From: Bactericera cockerelli
Taxonomy: Eukaryota; Arthropoda; Insecta; Hemiptera; Triozidae
Length of the DNA: 64,000 nt
Direction: 5' to 3'
Assembly (NCBI GenBank): GCA_024516035.1
Contig: CM044959.1
Coordinates: forward strand, 15,525,298-15,589,297
Under the pieces are notes generated by a model. That model had not been told where the DNA came from. It ran no database searches and was given only the letters and a program-made list of their open reading frames with translations. Each line of letters begins with the position of its first letter. Position 1 is the stretch's first letter. Shown piece by piece: positions 43,848 through 54,164 of the stretch. The translations under genes were made by a program, and so were the position numbers.

Positions 43848-44025
43848 CAGGGTGTCCCATTGAAAACGAGACATTCAAATATCTTGAAAATCAATGACGA
43901 TTGAAAAAATCTGTTAAGGTATTAATTTCATAGCTCTAAAATGGACACTTGTCTTAATGGAGACTATGAAAAGTTTCTTGGATGATATTTGAGTGTCTCG
44001 TTTATAATGGAACAGGAACACCCTG
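43848..44025. mobile_element. 178-bp MITE with CAGGGTGTCC ends
   Basis: The left end CAGGGTGTCCCATTGAAAAC continues with GAGACATTCAAATATC. The right end is its complement with a small insertion (GATATTTGAGTGTCTCGTTT ... AACACCCTG). TA precedes the left end and TT follows the right, so a TA target is possible but damaged. Same terminal motif as 60914-62564. Confidence 0.8.
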
Positions 44026-44035
44026 TTCCATACAA

Positions 44036-44073
44036 GTCCACTGCCTTATCGATTGAACTACTGAGGTTAATCT
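44036..44073 (-). mobile_element. SINE-A head fragment
   Basis: TCCACTGCCTTATCGATTGA followed by ACTACTGAGGTTAATCTG. It directly abuts the MITE at 43848-44025, which may have inserted next to or into it. Confidence 0.6.
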
Positions 44074-45003
44074 GAATAAAGAAACGAACTCCAATGTTTC
44101 ATAGATTTTTTCAATATTTTATAGAATAAGTTTTACGACTCAAAGGAATTGAAGAGGCACTTTGCAAGACCTCATTTATCATTTTTATGTTTCCTAAAAA
44201 TATTAAAAAAATAAATTCGTAATTAATTTCGTACTGTTTCAAAAACAAATCACCGTGAAAAACTTTTCTCTCGCTTTCGCCTGATAATTGATAAATCAAT
44301 AACAAATTTAAGAATGGAAGAGAATATTAAAATGGTTCACATTTTTTCCGTAAAGGCTTTGAATAAATTAATTGATGATACTTTCATTGTACTTTTAAAT
44401 TTTTCAATATTATTTTTGTGGCATTATTATTTTATCTGTTCATACCAATACTAATTTATTTTTATAATATGAATATTTATTATTTATTTACAAAATCATA
44501 CAATTTTCAATCACTGATTAATTACCTATGTACGTACATTACTTTATTTATGCTGACATCTCAGTGATGTTTGCCAGAAGACAGTAATATTGTCAAACAA
44601 TTATACATAATTATGTATATAAATATATATTTTAAATTATTTTGATACAGGTGGTGGTTATAGAACTATATTTCTAGATAATTATTATAATTATCTAGAA
44701 TAGTTATAGGGTATTTAATAATATTAACATTCTCAACTTCAGTTGCAGTTTTCATTTCACAGGACATCATAATTTATTATGGTAGTACTAATTATGATTG
44801 ACATAGAGAAAATTTCATAGACTTGTACCTATTTATTTATTTTGTAAAAAATTCTCAGTCACATATTTTGATGAGAGAGTAACAACAGCCCCCATAAAGA
44901 ACAGGTGAGATTTACATGAGTATGAACTAAACTTTAGAAACAAAGCCAGAAAGTTGTTTGAAGTATAGAAACTTGTGTAAAATATTGAAACATGAAAACT
45001 TGA
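44074..45003. other. AT-rich DNA, nothing recognised
   Basis: TCTAGATAATTATTATAATT-type palindromic A/T sequence near 44670-44700. Otherwise featureless. Confidence 0.4.
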
Positions 45004-45178
45004 ACGCAATATAGAAAAGTTGTATGAAATGTTGAAATATACCAATATTATTTATAATGTAGGTATAAATAATACCTAAAATATAAATAATATATGTATA
45101 ATGTAGGTATAAATAATACCTAAAATATAAATAATATTGGTAAATTTCTACATTTCATACAACTTTTCTATATTGCGT
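45004..45178. repeat. 175-bp AT-rich palindrome with internal direct repeat
   Basis: ACGCAATATAGAAAAGTTGT (45004) is complementary to the right end (ACAACTTTTCTATATTGCGT, ending 45178). ATACCAATATTATTTAT also pairs with ATAAATAATATTGGTA. Inside, AATGTAGGTATAAATAATAC occurs twice. Confidence 0.85.
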
Positions 45179-45399
45179 CTATATATAAAATACCTATATA
45201 TTCTATATATAATTATATAGTAGGTAACCTGTATGAAATATAAATGCGATGACGTATGGCGGTGGTGTACTCATCAGTCACTCGAGTTTGACAGTTATTA
45301 TCAGGGAAGCATGCGTGCCTACCTGGTAAAGTTATTATTTGAATATTATATGTATCCACTTTTCTGCCTTCTATTTTCATATCTCTGTTATTATATGCC

Positions 45400-45790
45400 C
45401 ACTTTTTTCTCTCCCTCTCCCTGCGCTCCCGTTTTCCTTCTCCTACAGCTATCTACTCCCCTTCATTACCTCCGTGTTATCTCCTACTTTCCTCTCTCTT
45501 TGTTTTCAAATATTTTCAATTCAATTCTCTTTCTCTCTCACTCTTTCTCTTTCTCTCTCTAAAATTAAGAATATTCTTTCAATTCAATTAAATTCTCTCT
45601 CTTCTTGACTCTGTATAAATAAATAAAATATGATCAATTCACTTCTTTCTCTCTCTCTTTTTCTGGCTCTTTATGAATAAATAAAATATTTTCAATTCAA
45701 TTCTCTTTCTCTCTCTCTTTCTTTCTCTTTCTCTCTCTCTCTCTCCTTCTGGCTCTGTATAGATAAAGAAAATATTTTCAATTCACCCTC
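45400..45790. repeat. CT-rich microsatellite with about 95-bp repeats
   Basis: TTTTCAATTCAATTCTCTTT-type phrases recur near 45508, 45687 and, modified, 45775, each followed by CTCT runs and TGGCTCT-TATA. No coding value. Confidence 0.8.
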
Positions 45791-47466
45791 TTCTTTGGTC
45801 TTTGACTTTCTGGCACTGACTTGGCCCCCAAGAATTTCAAAAATAAAACAACACTTTTTATATGTTTTAGGTAATAGAAATTAAAAAGTTCGAAAACAAG
45901 ATATTGTTCACCATAATTATGAGAATGAAAAAAAAATATATATATACATTTTGTCTACAATTTTCATTTTCATTTCAGCTTTGACCAAGGTTAGGAAGCC
46001 TGTCTATCTGTTTGCCTACAAACGAGGGGAAAAAAGATAATAACTTTAAAAAGAACGTACCGCAAGTTAGATGCAAGGGATACATAATATTATACTTTTT
46101 TTACACATTATGTTATTTACTTTTTCTCCAAGACACTTTTTGGGTAAGAGAGGTGGTTCATGTATGTAGGGGATCGTGGGGGTAATGGGGCAGGAGATTC
46201 TCCATTTGTATTCAGAGCCACGTTCATGTCTGTTATCTTACCGCATACACCTTCCTAACTTCATAATCATTATCGCCGTACCCTCTCGCGTCCCTTGTCC
46301 CGAATCCCTTACTCCTGGCTTCTCATATCTTCCATTGTCTCCACAGAAATTTAGAGATAGTTTTTTTTCGGGTTCGGAGAACAAAACCGTCTCTGGGTGA
46401 TCTGCATGGAAACTTGATGGGAATGAAAGAGACGCGAAGAGTCCAAAGAAAAAGATGAAAATTACCTAAATGGACCAAAAAATAAAGTAGAACCTGGTAT
46501 AAAATAACTAAGGCTGGATTGCAAAGACGAGGACTTAATTGTTAGCTGAAGCTAAAGATCCGTTAATCCTAAGTGAGGAATATACGGAATGTATTATTGG
46601 ATCTACTGAATCACTGCTCGTTTGGAGGTTAAAATAATATATTGTACTAGGTACCTATTTGTAGGTAACATAATGTTTTTTACATGTTACAAGAATCCTG
46701 ATTATTTTATTCAAATTTTCAAAAATGGTCAAACAAAGAAGGAAGGGAAAAGGATTCGTTATCAATTTTAATTACGACTTTAATCCAACACTCGTAGTAC
46801 CAGTTAATTTGTAATCAAATATGATTAACAACTATGCAACAAAAATTCAAAAAATAGTAACGAACAAGTAGATGCTTATTCGGTCAATCAATGTTCAAGA
46901 CTTTTAAGAGGCCAATGGGTCCGACTTTTCAATTTACCCTTCTAAATTACATAATGTAATCTCTGAAAAGTGATCAAATTGCGCCATCAGGTATACAATT
47001 ATTAGGAGAGAATATATCTTTGAACACCTTTGATCACATCTTATGATATTGACTTTGAGGTGGGACTCAAACACATCATTAAAATACTAAATATTGACAA
47101 TAAACCTCATGACACAAACTTGAACACTTCTGAAGAGCTAAGGACAAGAAGCCAGTGTATACAAACCCTGTGTGCACCAACAAGGCACAAAGATAAAGTT
47201 CCAGGATGTGTAAAGATCCCCTGTTTACATCCTGATACTCCCATGTCACCAACACACCTCTGTGTAGCCACAAAGGATGAAAGGAAAGACACAGGGCTCT
47301 TCCCGGAAATTAAATAATCAAAACGGGACTGAAGTTCCAGTCGTTCATGAAAATAATTACATATTATGTCTAAATGACTTTATTTTAGAAACCTTTCCAA
47401 TATTACACATTCAAATGCACAATACAACTATTATCTGACAAGTATAGAAAAAGGTACCTGTTTTAA
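45791..47466. other. AT-rich DNA, one unassigned 95-codon frame
   Basis: The plus frame 47030-47317 is less AT-rich than its surroundings (contains CIQTLCAPTRHKDKVPG) but matches no family I know and has no convincing splice context. The frame at 46176-46400 is similarly unsupported. Confidence 0.3.
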
Positions 47467-47634
47467 CGATGGTAGCCACACAGTGGAGGAATGTTTCAAC
47501 ATGTTGGATTGGTTTGATAACAATGATCCAGCACTTCTACCACTGTCTTTACAAGGAGGCTAATAATTGACAAGGGCCCCCAGAACCATGCCAATGCTGG
47601 TCTTCTCCCTGTTTATAGTCCCCCAGCCAGACTA
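47467..47634 (+). repeat. Unclassified dispersed repeat, copy 2
   Basis: Matches 43010-43211 (ACGATGGTAGCCACACAGTG; GGGCCCCCAGAACCATGCCA) but with a roughly 35-bp insertion after GGAGGAATG and only one terminal block. Confidence 0.78.
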
Positions 47635-48426
47635 TAATGTTAATGCACTAAAATTCAGAATAGCGCACTAATACAACATGTTGAAACTTCTAGCTTTGTA
47701 CCGCCTTTCTGTGAATCTGACAGAAACAGATCTGATTATAGCTATTTCGATCTTAATCTCTATCCAAAAATTTGTTTTATTTATCGGATAAAGCTCTGAA
47801 GGTGTCATTATAAAACATATCGAGATTAGGTACTCGTAGATATCATTAACAACATGGAAAATTCAAGAAAACCGATTTTTATTAATGAAACCACTCTCTG
47901 ACTCCAAAAAAAACTCTCTGAATTGTTTATCGATCGTATACAAAATGCAACACATTACTCTGGGAAAAAAACATCCTTATTCTAGGTAGAAGACACCGGT
48001 TTCGAACATTAATCACTTGGGAATAAAATATGCTCCAAGTAGATTATGTCTCATAAAATTCCGATACATTTATCTCTCCCTGGCTCCTTCTGAATTGCAC
48101 AAAATCCTAATGGCTTGGAATAAATCACCCTTTGCTTGTATTCCATTTTTCTCAAACAGCCCTAAAACAAAACCCTTTGATAAACATCCTTCACTTGGGA
48201 AGTTGGGATTAAAATAATGCATATTCTATGGATTCTCGGAGGATATTCAATAAGCCGTCATTTCCTCAAGAAGATTCTGTTTATAATTTAGTTTGTGAAG
48301 AAATAGCTAATGGTTACTGAAATCAACGTCGGTTGATGGCACATTAAATACACAATCATTGTCTCTACTGATATTGATATTCAATGAAAACTTGGAAGAA
48401 AACCCCCAGGGTCAGAACTTCTCTTA
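47635..48426. other. AT-rich DNA, nothing recognised
   Basis: No gene or family member seen. Confidence 0.4.
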
Positions 48427-48610
48427 TGCTGATTATTCCAAGCAGTTTTAGAATAAAATTTTCTAAAATTGCTTGGAATAGTCAGCAAAGGAAAAGTTCT
48501 AATTCTAAGGAGTTTTATAGAGATTTTCTTTAATTCCAAGCAGTTTTAAAGAGATTTTTCTCTAATTCTAAGTAGTTTTAAAGAGATTTTTTCTAATTCT
48601 AAGGAGATTA
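48427..48610. repeat. Hairpin followed by short tandem repeat
   Basis: Arms of about 27 bp (TGCTGATTATTCCAAGCAGT... and its complement ending AATAGTCAGCA at 48487) flank an 8-base loop with two mismatches. Then the phrase CTAATTCTAAG...GTTTTAAAGAGATTTT repeats about four times with a period near 40 bp, reusing the CCAAGCAGTTTTA arm motif. Confidence 0.75.
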
Positions 48611-49074
48611 AAAAATAAAAAAAAAACTCTTTTGGAGGTTATTCATCAAGAAAAAGACTGTGCTGTAGTAAAACCAGATTTAACACATTTTCTTCAAAAG
48701 CTGAAAGGTTATAAAAAGAATGTCGTTCACATTTTGCGTCAAACGCGCTTTTATCCCCCGGCTTGCAACATTTTCTATTTACTTTGGTAACAGAAAACAC
48801 ACCGGTCATTGTAGAAAAACACAAAGTGCTTCTTATCATTACATCTCGCTCGTTACGAACATTTGAACTCTGTTCATTAAATCCAAACACCTCGTAGCCA
48901 GTTAGCAAACAAGATGCTTTCGGATGAAACTGTTTGGTTATCCTGTTCAAAGTAGGTACCTACATAATTGTTATCTTCCTTTGAGTGTGGTGGTGTAGTT
49001 GTAATAGTCCATTTGGTATGGAGAGCATGAAAGGGTCTTGGTCACTACTTAATGTTGATCTCCAAGTAAGGAGG
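48611..49074. other. No gene seen
   Basis: A 103-codon minus frame (48639-48950) lacks family resemblance and splice support. Confidence 0.35.
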
Positions 49075-49260
49075 ATAGGTTGGGTGGTATAGATCGCCAT
49101 AGGCAATTACCCCGCCCTTTAGTTAGGACATCTGTATATAATTTATCTATGTTGTTTGTATTTGTTTTGTTTATATTGTTGTCAATTTTGTATATATTTT
49201 TTATCATTATTTGGTTGTACATAAATGTATGTCCTGTTATTAATAAATTTATGAATATTA
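49075..49260 (+). mobile_element. Retroposon 3' end (GGCAATTACCCCGCC family)
   Basis: GGTTGGGTGGTATAGATCGC and CCCCGCCCTTTAGTTAGGAC, then T-rich sequence with TAATAAA near 49238. Third copy of the 9152-9344 type. Confidence 0.6.
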
Positions 49261-49439
49261 TGATGCGAGTTTGCATGATGAGAATGTATACATCTCACTT
49301 ATCTGCTTATGCTCTTTTCTTCACTTCTACTGCTACTTTTCCACATGAGTACAAGGCAGGAGAAATGGCAGTAGAAGTAAAGAAGTGAGCAGGCGTTTGT
49401 TTACAAAAGCCATACGATAAATAAATACCTATGTTAAGT

Positions 49440-49567
49440 TGAGTTATCATATTTGAGTTATCAACTAGTCAAACTCGCTTTACCAAATATTTGCTTATCT
49501 TAGGTATTGAACCACTGACCTCCGATTACAAGTCCGCCGCACTATCGATCAAGCTACTGAGGTCGGT
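49440..49567 (-). mobile_element. SINE-A copy
   Basis: CAAACTCGCTTTACCAAATA and the head TACAAGTCCGCCGCACTATC, GATCAAGCTACTGAGGTCGG are recognisable. The middle is diverged (CTGAATCCGGG is replaced). Confidence 0.8.
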
Positions 49568-49940
49568 TGCCTTCCATTATTGAGATTATACATTATCAGT
49601 TCTCCATAAATAAACTAACAAAATTCGGTAGGAATTATAATTAGCAACGCTCAAGTGGCCGAGATAGATGAAGAAATTATTGGTCATGAGTCGATCGTTA
49701 CTTCGCTGAAACCAGTTTCACTCATACTTTCAAAGCACACGAAAACTTTACAAAAATCCTAAAAATACACGAACACTAAAAACTATCCCAGTAAACATGA
49801 GAACTTACACATAAAACAATATATTTGGTTTTCGTTAGAAAAAAGATTCATTTTGAAAACACAGTTAAATCAGAGTAACTAGATAATACCATAGTATTTT
49901 ATTATATTGATATTTTGTTCAAAAGTTAATTTCCATAACC
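49568..49940. promoter_or_regulatory. Upstream region of the 260-residue gene (weak)
   Basis: AT-rich. A TATA-like TATTTTATTATATT lies at about 49894-49907, roughly 35 bp before the start codon. No clear initiator or downstream element is recognised, so this is a guess from position and composition. Confidence 0.2.
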
Positions 49941-50723
49941 ATGAGAGCTAGATCTACAAGAGCCCCAGGGACCCGACCTCCCACAGCGGCTGACCAAGTG
50001 CAGGCTGAATCTGTCGAAGTGGAGTTCGATGTGTCCGATGCCCAGTGCGCCGATATGGTTCTGAAACTGATAAAGACCTTACAGGACAAAACGAAGAACG
50101 GCGATAGCAGGCAAGACTGTCCTCGAGACACAGGAGACATGGAGGAACCCAGGAGAACCAGGAAGAAATGGACCGAAACTGAGGAGGACCACGAGGACGC
50201 AAACTCAGACAAAAGAAGGAGAACGAAATCGAAGAAAGTTGAGTTTGATGTTTCAGAAGAGACAGCAGAAGACACGCCAAAAGAAGACACAGAGGCTGAG
50301 GAGGAAGACGAATGCAAAAATTTCACTAAAAGAGGAAAAGTCAAGAAAGTGAAGGCAGACAAAAGCGGGAAAAAAGCGAGGAAAAGACTAGCAAAAAGTT
50401 GTTCTAAGATGACGAAATCGATTTCCAAAGACTTTGCGACGAAAGAGAAAATGAGACGAAAACAGGAGAAGCAGAACTTGAAGCTGTTGATAAAACTAGA
50501 GAAAGACAAAGCCAAAGCAATAAAAGATGAAATTAAGGAGAGAAAGAAGTGCGAAAAGATGAAGGAAAAAATACGAAGAGAAACTGAAAAGAAAAAATTG
50601 AAGGCGCTGAAGAAGAAACTGAAGGCGAAATGTAAGCTTCTGCAGTACGGGTGTGACGCTGATAGTGACGAGTGTCCAGACGGGCCAGAAGCAAGTGCCA
50701 CCGAGGATGAGGGTGAACATTGA
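49941..50723 (+). CDS. Single-exon charged protein of 260 residues, unknown family
   Basis: The frame is closed upstream by an in-frame TGA (49908-49910). The start sits in ATAACCATGA, an acceptable initiation context. GC is clearly above the flanks. Layout: a basic Arg/Pro-rich N terminus (1-19); an acidic segment with VEFDVS at 27-32; a mixed-charge hydrophilic middle with KRRRTKSKK (91-99), a likely nuclear-localisation type signal, directly before a second VEFDVS (100-105); an acidic stretch (106-125); then a Lys/Glu-rich region (about 165-230) with helical, coiled-coil character, e.g. KEKMRRKQEKQNLKL; and an acidic Cys-containing tail. No signal peptide or membrane segment. The duplicated VEFDVS suggests internal repetition. 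A nuclear or cytoskeletal structural role is inference only; Lys/Glu/Cys phrases such as KKCEKMKEK superficially recall sperm axoneme proteins. The equally long antisense frame is a shadow. Confidence 0.6.
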   Translation: MRARSTRAPGTRPPTAADQVQAESVEVEFDVSDAQCADMVLKLIKTLQDKTKNGDSRQDCPRDTGDMEEPRRTRKKWTETEEDHEDANSDKRRRTKSKKVEFDVSEETAEDTPKEDTEAEEEDECKNFTKRGKVKKVKADKSGKKARKRLAKSCSKMTKSISKDFATKEKMRRKQEKQNLKLLIKLEKDKAKAIKDEIKERKKCEKMKEKIRRETEKKKLKALKKKLKAKCKLLQYGCDADSDECPDGPEASATEDEGEH

Positions 50724-50939
50724 TATATGATGCTATTTTAAGTGTAAATAATAAGCTATAATTATCTCACTTTAAAATGGTACCTACTATGTTGTGTCTT
50801 AATATGAGCAAATTTTGGTTGGATTTACTACTTCTCATACACTCAAAAGTTGGCAAATCAGTGAGGCAACTTCATACTGTTGTCATCAACACAAATAGTA
50901 TGATAACCTACAACTAGTTATACTCTTAAGGGCCATATT

Positions 50940-51088
50940 ATGAAACAGGATTAAATATCCAGGATTTGTTAATCCAAGCCACTATCACTTAACAGCTGAT
51001 ATAAATGCGCTGTGGTTGGTTGGAATTCCCACCAGAGGCCGCGTAAAGGCATAGTGTAGGATTAGTTAATCTAATCCTGTTTCGGACC
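50940..51088. mobile_element. MITE, GGCC/AAACAGGATTA family
   Basis: Left end GGCCATATTATGAAACAGG, right end TAATCTAATCCTGTTTCGG. The interior has GCGCTGTGGTTGGTTGGAAT, the reverse-orientation counterpart of ACCAATCACAGCGC. It lies 0.2 kb after the 260-residue gene. Confidence 0.7.
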
Positions 51089-51132
51089 TTTCAGTAAAAA
51101 TACAATTTATACTCAATCTTGGTGACGTACAG

Positions 51133-51416
51133 CCAGCCTCTGTGGCGTAATGGTTGTGACTACTGCCCATAGTCCAGAGATCCCGAGTTCGATCCCCGGT
51201 TGGAGCAGACTTTTCGAAGAAAATTCTGTTCCGTCCAAACACGTGAGGCTAGCATTTCCGGCCCTGCCCAGGCTGGGTGAGGTTAATGTGGGTAGCTGGT
51301 ACGATTCCCAGCGAATGGAGCGTAAAACCCCCGTCCTGACTATCGATCTCAATCAGGACTTAAAAACTAAATAGAATCAACTGCTCACAATAGATCTAAT
51401 TAGGTCGCAGTGTTAA
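51133..51416 (+). mobile_element. SINE-C with intact tRNA-like head
   Basis: The A box is CTGTGGCGTAATGGTTGTGA and the B box CCGAGTTCGATCCCCGG. The core is CCCAGGCTGGGTGAGGTTAA, then GGTACGATTCCCAGCGAATG and AACCCCCGTC. The tail (AATCAACTGCTCACAATAGA, AGGTCGCAGTGTTA) matches 36510-36556. Reference copy for the head. Confidence 0.92.
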
Positions 51417-51788
51417 TTGTTAGGGTTTCACTGAAAACCCTGCAACCAGATCAGATAATAATAATTGGTAACGTAAAAAAAGAGCAAGAGACAGAAAAAA
51501 CAATGCTCACCAGTTTGTCTCGGTACTGTTAGGTAATTTTGACGTGACAATGATGCAAGTCAATCAAAGAAGAAAAAAGGGGAGACGTCTTTTTATGATT
51601 ATTCATTTCAAAAAGTCTTCATTCAAAAATTAACTTTTTGAATGAAAAGGAAATGAAAACTCTTATCTTGAAGAGAAACTACATTGCCTTTACTCATGAT
51701 TGACTTGGAATTACATGGGGGAGCGGAGACAAAGAGGGCGATAGAAAATAAATACATTAGAAATGACAAAAATATCTAAATTAACATA
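51417..51788. other. No gene; dispersed repeat piece
   Basis: About 51685-51735 is the reverse of 37180-37227. Otherwise nothing recognised. Confidence 0.45.
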
Positions 51789-52000
51789 CTCATAATAATA
51801 ATAACACTATTTAGTGGAAGGTAACCACCAGGCGAGGCGAATGCTCAAATAATTTTTTACCACCTAACCACTTATTATGTGATCACAAACTCAAATTAAT
51901 GACGAAAAATTCATGCACTGTGTGTGGGATTCGAACCAACGGATCCCTACGTTACCTGGATTAGCAGTCCAGCGTGTTAACCACTTGACTATAACAGAGC
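51789..52000 (-). mobile_element. SINE-B copy
   Basis: Reverse copy. The tail AAGGTAACCACCAGGCGAGG, B box GTGGGATTCGAACCAACGG and A box GTTAACCACTTGACTATAAC are all present. The ATT-type tail shows as AATAATAATAA at the left. Confidence 0.88.
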
Positions 52001-52062
52001 ACGGAATAAACCAATAACGGGTGGTAACGTTTTCGGTTATTTTGATAGAGGATTTATCTTCA

Positions 52063-52115
52063 TATCAAACACCTCGGCCGAGGTGTGAAGAACGCCTATA
52101 CAAAGAAAGAGACAG
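52063..52115. repeat. Palindromic module, second copy
   Basis: ATCAAACACCTCGGCCGAGG onward matches 506-559 with about one substitution over about 50 bp, including the 18-bp palindrome (52069-52086). Confidence 0.65.
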
Positions 52116-52825
52116 CCCGGCAGAGTGTAAGGTTACGGAAAACATAGTTCCCATGCATTTCATGTACTTTCAGCCAGCGAAAAGTGCAACATGAATTTCA
52201 AAAATCGCAATTTTTATTGCAGAAATGGGCTCTACGTTGAAAAATAAGTTGATTTGACTCTTTGTTTGACTTCCTAGGCCACCGGGAACCCTATTTTCGA
52301 GACCCCCCAACAATCGTGAAAGACATGAAAAGATTCATAATTTTGTTTTTTTTTTTTCTGTTTTTTTTTTTCATACGGATCCTTTGAGACCCGACTTCGT
52401 GTCTTTAACTTGGGACTGAAGATTAAGTGAGGTGTCTAAAGTGATCAAGATATAATGGAGATGAGCCCGGACCAAAAAAAAATTCTAAATTATAAGCGGG
52501 CGGCCCATTTGGGCGGCCTCGGGTTTCGGGAGCCCAAATCGGGAATTGAAGGATAATACTAGTCTTAAGTGGTATCAAATGAAAGATCTTGATGAGCAGA
52601 TACCAAATTTATTGATTTTATTCCTTCATCCGGTCCACTGGGTGGCACCTGGTGGCCTTTTCATTTTCTTTGGCGGGTAGGTACCTTCGAATTCTTAGCT
52701 AAGTGGTCAGATCTTGGCCAGTATGTATTTTTCGAGATGACCTCACTCTCTCACTGCAAAATTTTAAAGTTTAAGTTTCCAAGTATTAATTTAGTTCATT
52801 TTCCGTCCGTTTCTGTAGAAGATAA
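52116..52825. other. Likely old repeat sequence, not classified
   Basis: Contains GCGGGCGGCCCATTTGGGCG (about 52496) and T runs. No coding frame or recognisable ends. Confidence 0.3.
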
Positions 52826-53095
52826 CTTTGTCTATTGGTAGCATGCTCGACCTGCCACCCAGTCAGCATGGGTTCGAATCCTGGCGGGACGAAATTTTTT
52901 AGCTCTATATTTTCAATTTGGGCTTAACGTTGTTTTGTTTTACCGATCTTTATATTTGATCTTCATGACGACCCCATTACCCTCGCGAGGAAAATTTTAG
53001 AAGTTGCAGAATTGGATAATGAACTGTGGCGGCATTACGAGATTGATTTTGGACAATCATGGTTGGATGGAGATAAAATATTATGAATTATGTAG
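52826..53095 (+). mobile_element. SINE-F relative, diverged
   Basis: The head is TTGGTAGCATGCTCGACCTG and GGGTTCGAATCCTGGCGGG. Then comes TTTTTTAGCTCTATATTTTC, an inserted CTTAACGTTG stretch, CCCTCGCGAGGAAAATTTT and GTGGCGGCATTACGAG, all in SINE-F order. Confidence 0.6.
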
Positions 53096-53127
53096 CTCTC
53101 ATAACTCATTAAACGTTGTGACAAAGT

Positions 53128-53240
53128 AGTGACTTTGGACAAGTGGGTAGCATACTAGGCTTGGGTTCGATCCCCTTGAGGGAAGTTTTTTTTTTTCTCT
53201 GTCCATTATGTCCGGGGTACACTCATACCTCGTGAGGTAT
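53128..53240 (+). mobile_element. SINE-F copy, 3'-truncated
   Basis: GACAAGTGGGTAGCATACTA, GCTTGGGTTCGATCCCC, CTCTGTCCATTATGTCCGGG and CACTCATACCTCGTGAGG, then it stops. It follows 52826-53095 in the same orientation. Confidence 0.75.
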
Positions 53241-53400
53241 TGATAAGGGACTTCACAACCGAGTTCTCTCCCGCTCATGGTTTTATCAACACCAAATTGT
53301 CTCCCGTCACGTTGCTTGCATTTTTACCTGATTTTATACCTACATAGTTTAGGCCTAGCATAAAAATTATAATCGAAACACCTAGGAACATTTATATAGA

Positions 53401-53601
53401 CCTGAGGCATGGCCTTCTATGTATTTTTCCTACCCCTATGATAAACCCAAGGCATGGCCTTCTATATATTTACCTAACCCTATTATAATCCCGAGGCATT
53501 GCCTTCTATGTATTATCCTTAACCCTATATACTATATTCCTGAGGCATGGCCTTCTATGTATTTTACCTAACTCCACTAAACACTGAAGGCATTGCCTTT
53601 C
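53401..53601 (+). repeat. Short tandem repeat, five units of about 45-60 bp
   Basis: GAGGCATGGCCTTCTATGTA and variants occur at about 53404, 53449, 53492, 53541 and 53587, separated by CCTAACCCTAT-type spacers. Inverted copies at 56811-56886. Confidence 0.82.
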
Positions 53602-54164
53602 ATTAGTTAGAGATTTGAAAGATTTCCTTATAAAGGGCCGATTCTTATATAAAAATGATAATTTTATAGTTTTCATTTTCTTAAATACCTAATGTAAAAA
53701 AGCATGGTCTTTTTTCCGGGAGAAATACTCGTGGTGACCCCTGCAACAAGCCGGAGAGAATTCGGATAAGAAAAGGTCAACGGGAGAGAACTCATTACCT
53801 CACCTTGATAAGGTGATTAAAAATTAATTTCTTTGGCATTTGTAAATCCAGGTATTTTAGTGTCCCTCATAGGAGGCTCCGAGGTCTATTTAGCATTGAA
53901 AGATAAACCTAATCATGTGGAGTATAGAATCAAAAGGTCTTGCATTGCAAATTTATATATTATTTACTCACTTTGGAGACTCAGGGGTCCAAATCTGTGA
54001 TCCAAATAGATATTGACTTTAGAAAAATTAAATACGTACTACTAAAATTATATCTTAAAAAAAAGACAACTTGGTACATTCACATTTTCCCAGCTTATTT
54101 ACTTTTGTTATTCATAATGTTTCAGTCGTGTATGAACCTATATTTTCGTACAAAAAGAACTGAT
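53602..54164. other. AT-rich DNA, nothing recognised
   Basis: An 84-codon plus frame (53940-54194) runs into the foldback element and is not supported. Confidence 0.4.

Noticed and set aside
45233..45331. Possible exon starting MKYKCDDVWRW and ending at CTG|GTAAAG
   Set aside because: No acceptable acceptor, and the frame adjoins a palindrome and a CT tract.
49919..50701. 260-residue minus frame opposite the charged gene
   Set aside because: Shadow of the plus-strand gene: hydrophobic Ser/Phe/Leu composition is what the complement of Lys/Glu codons gives.
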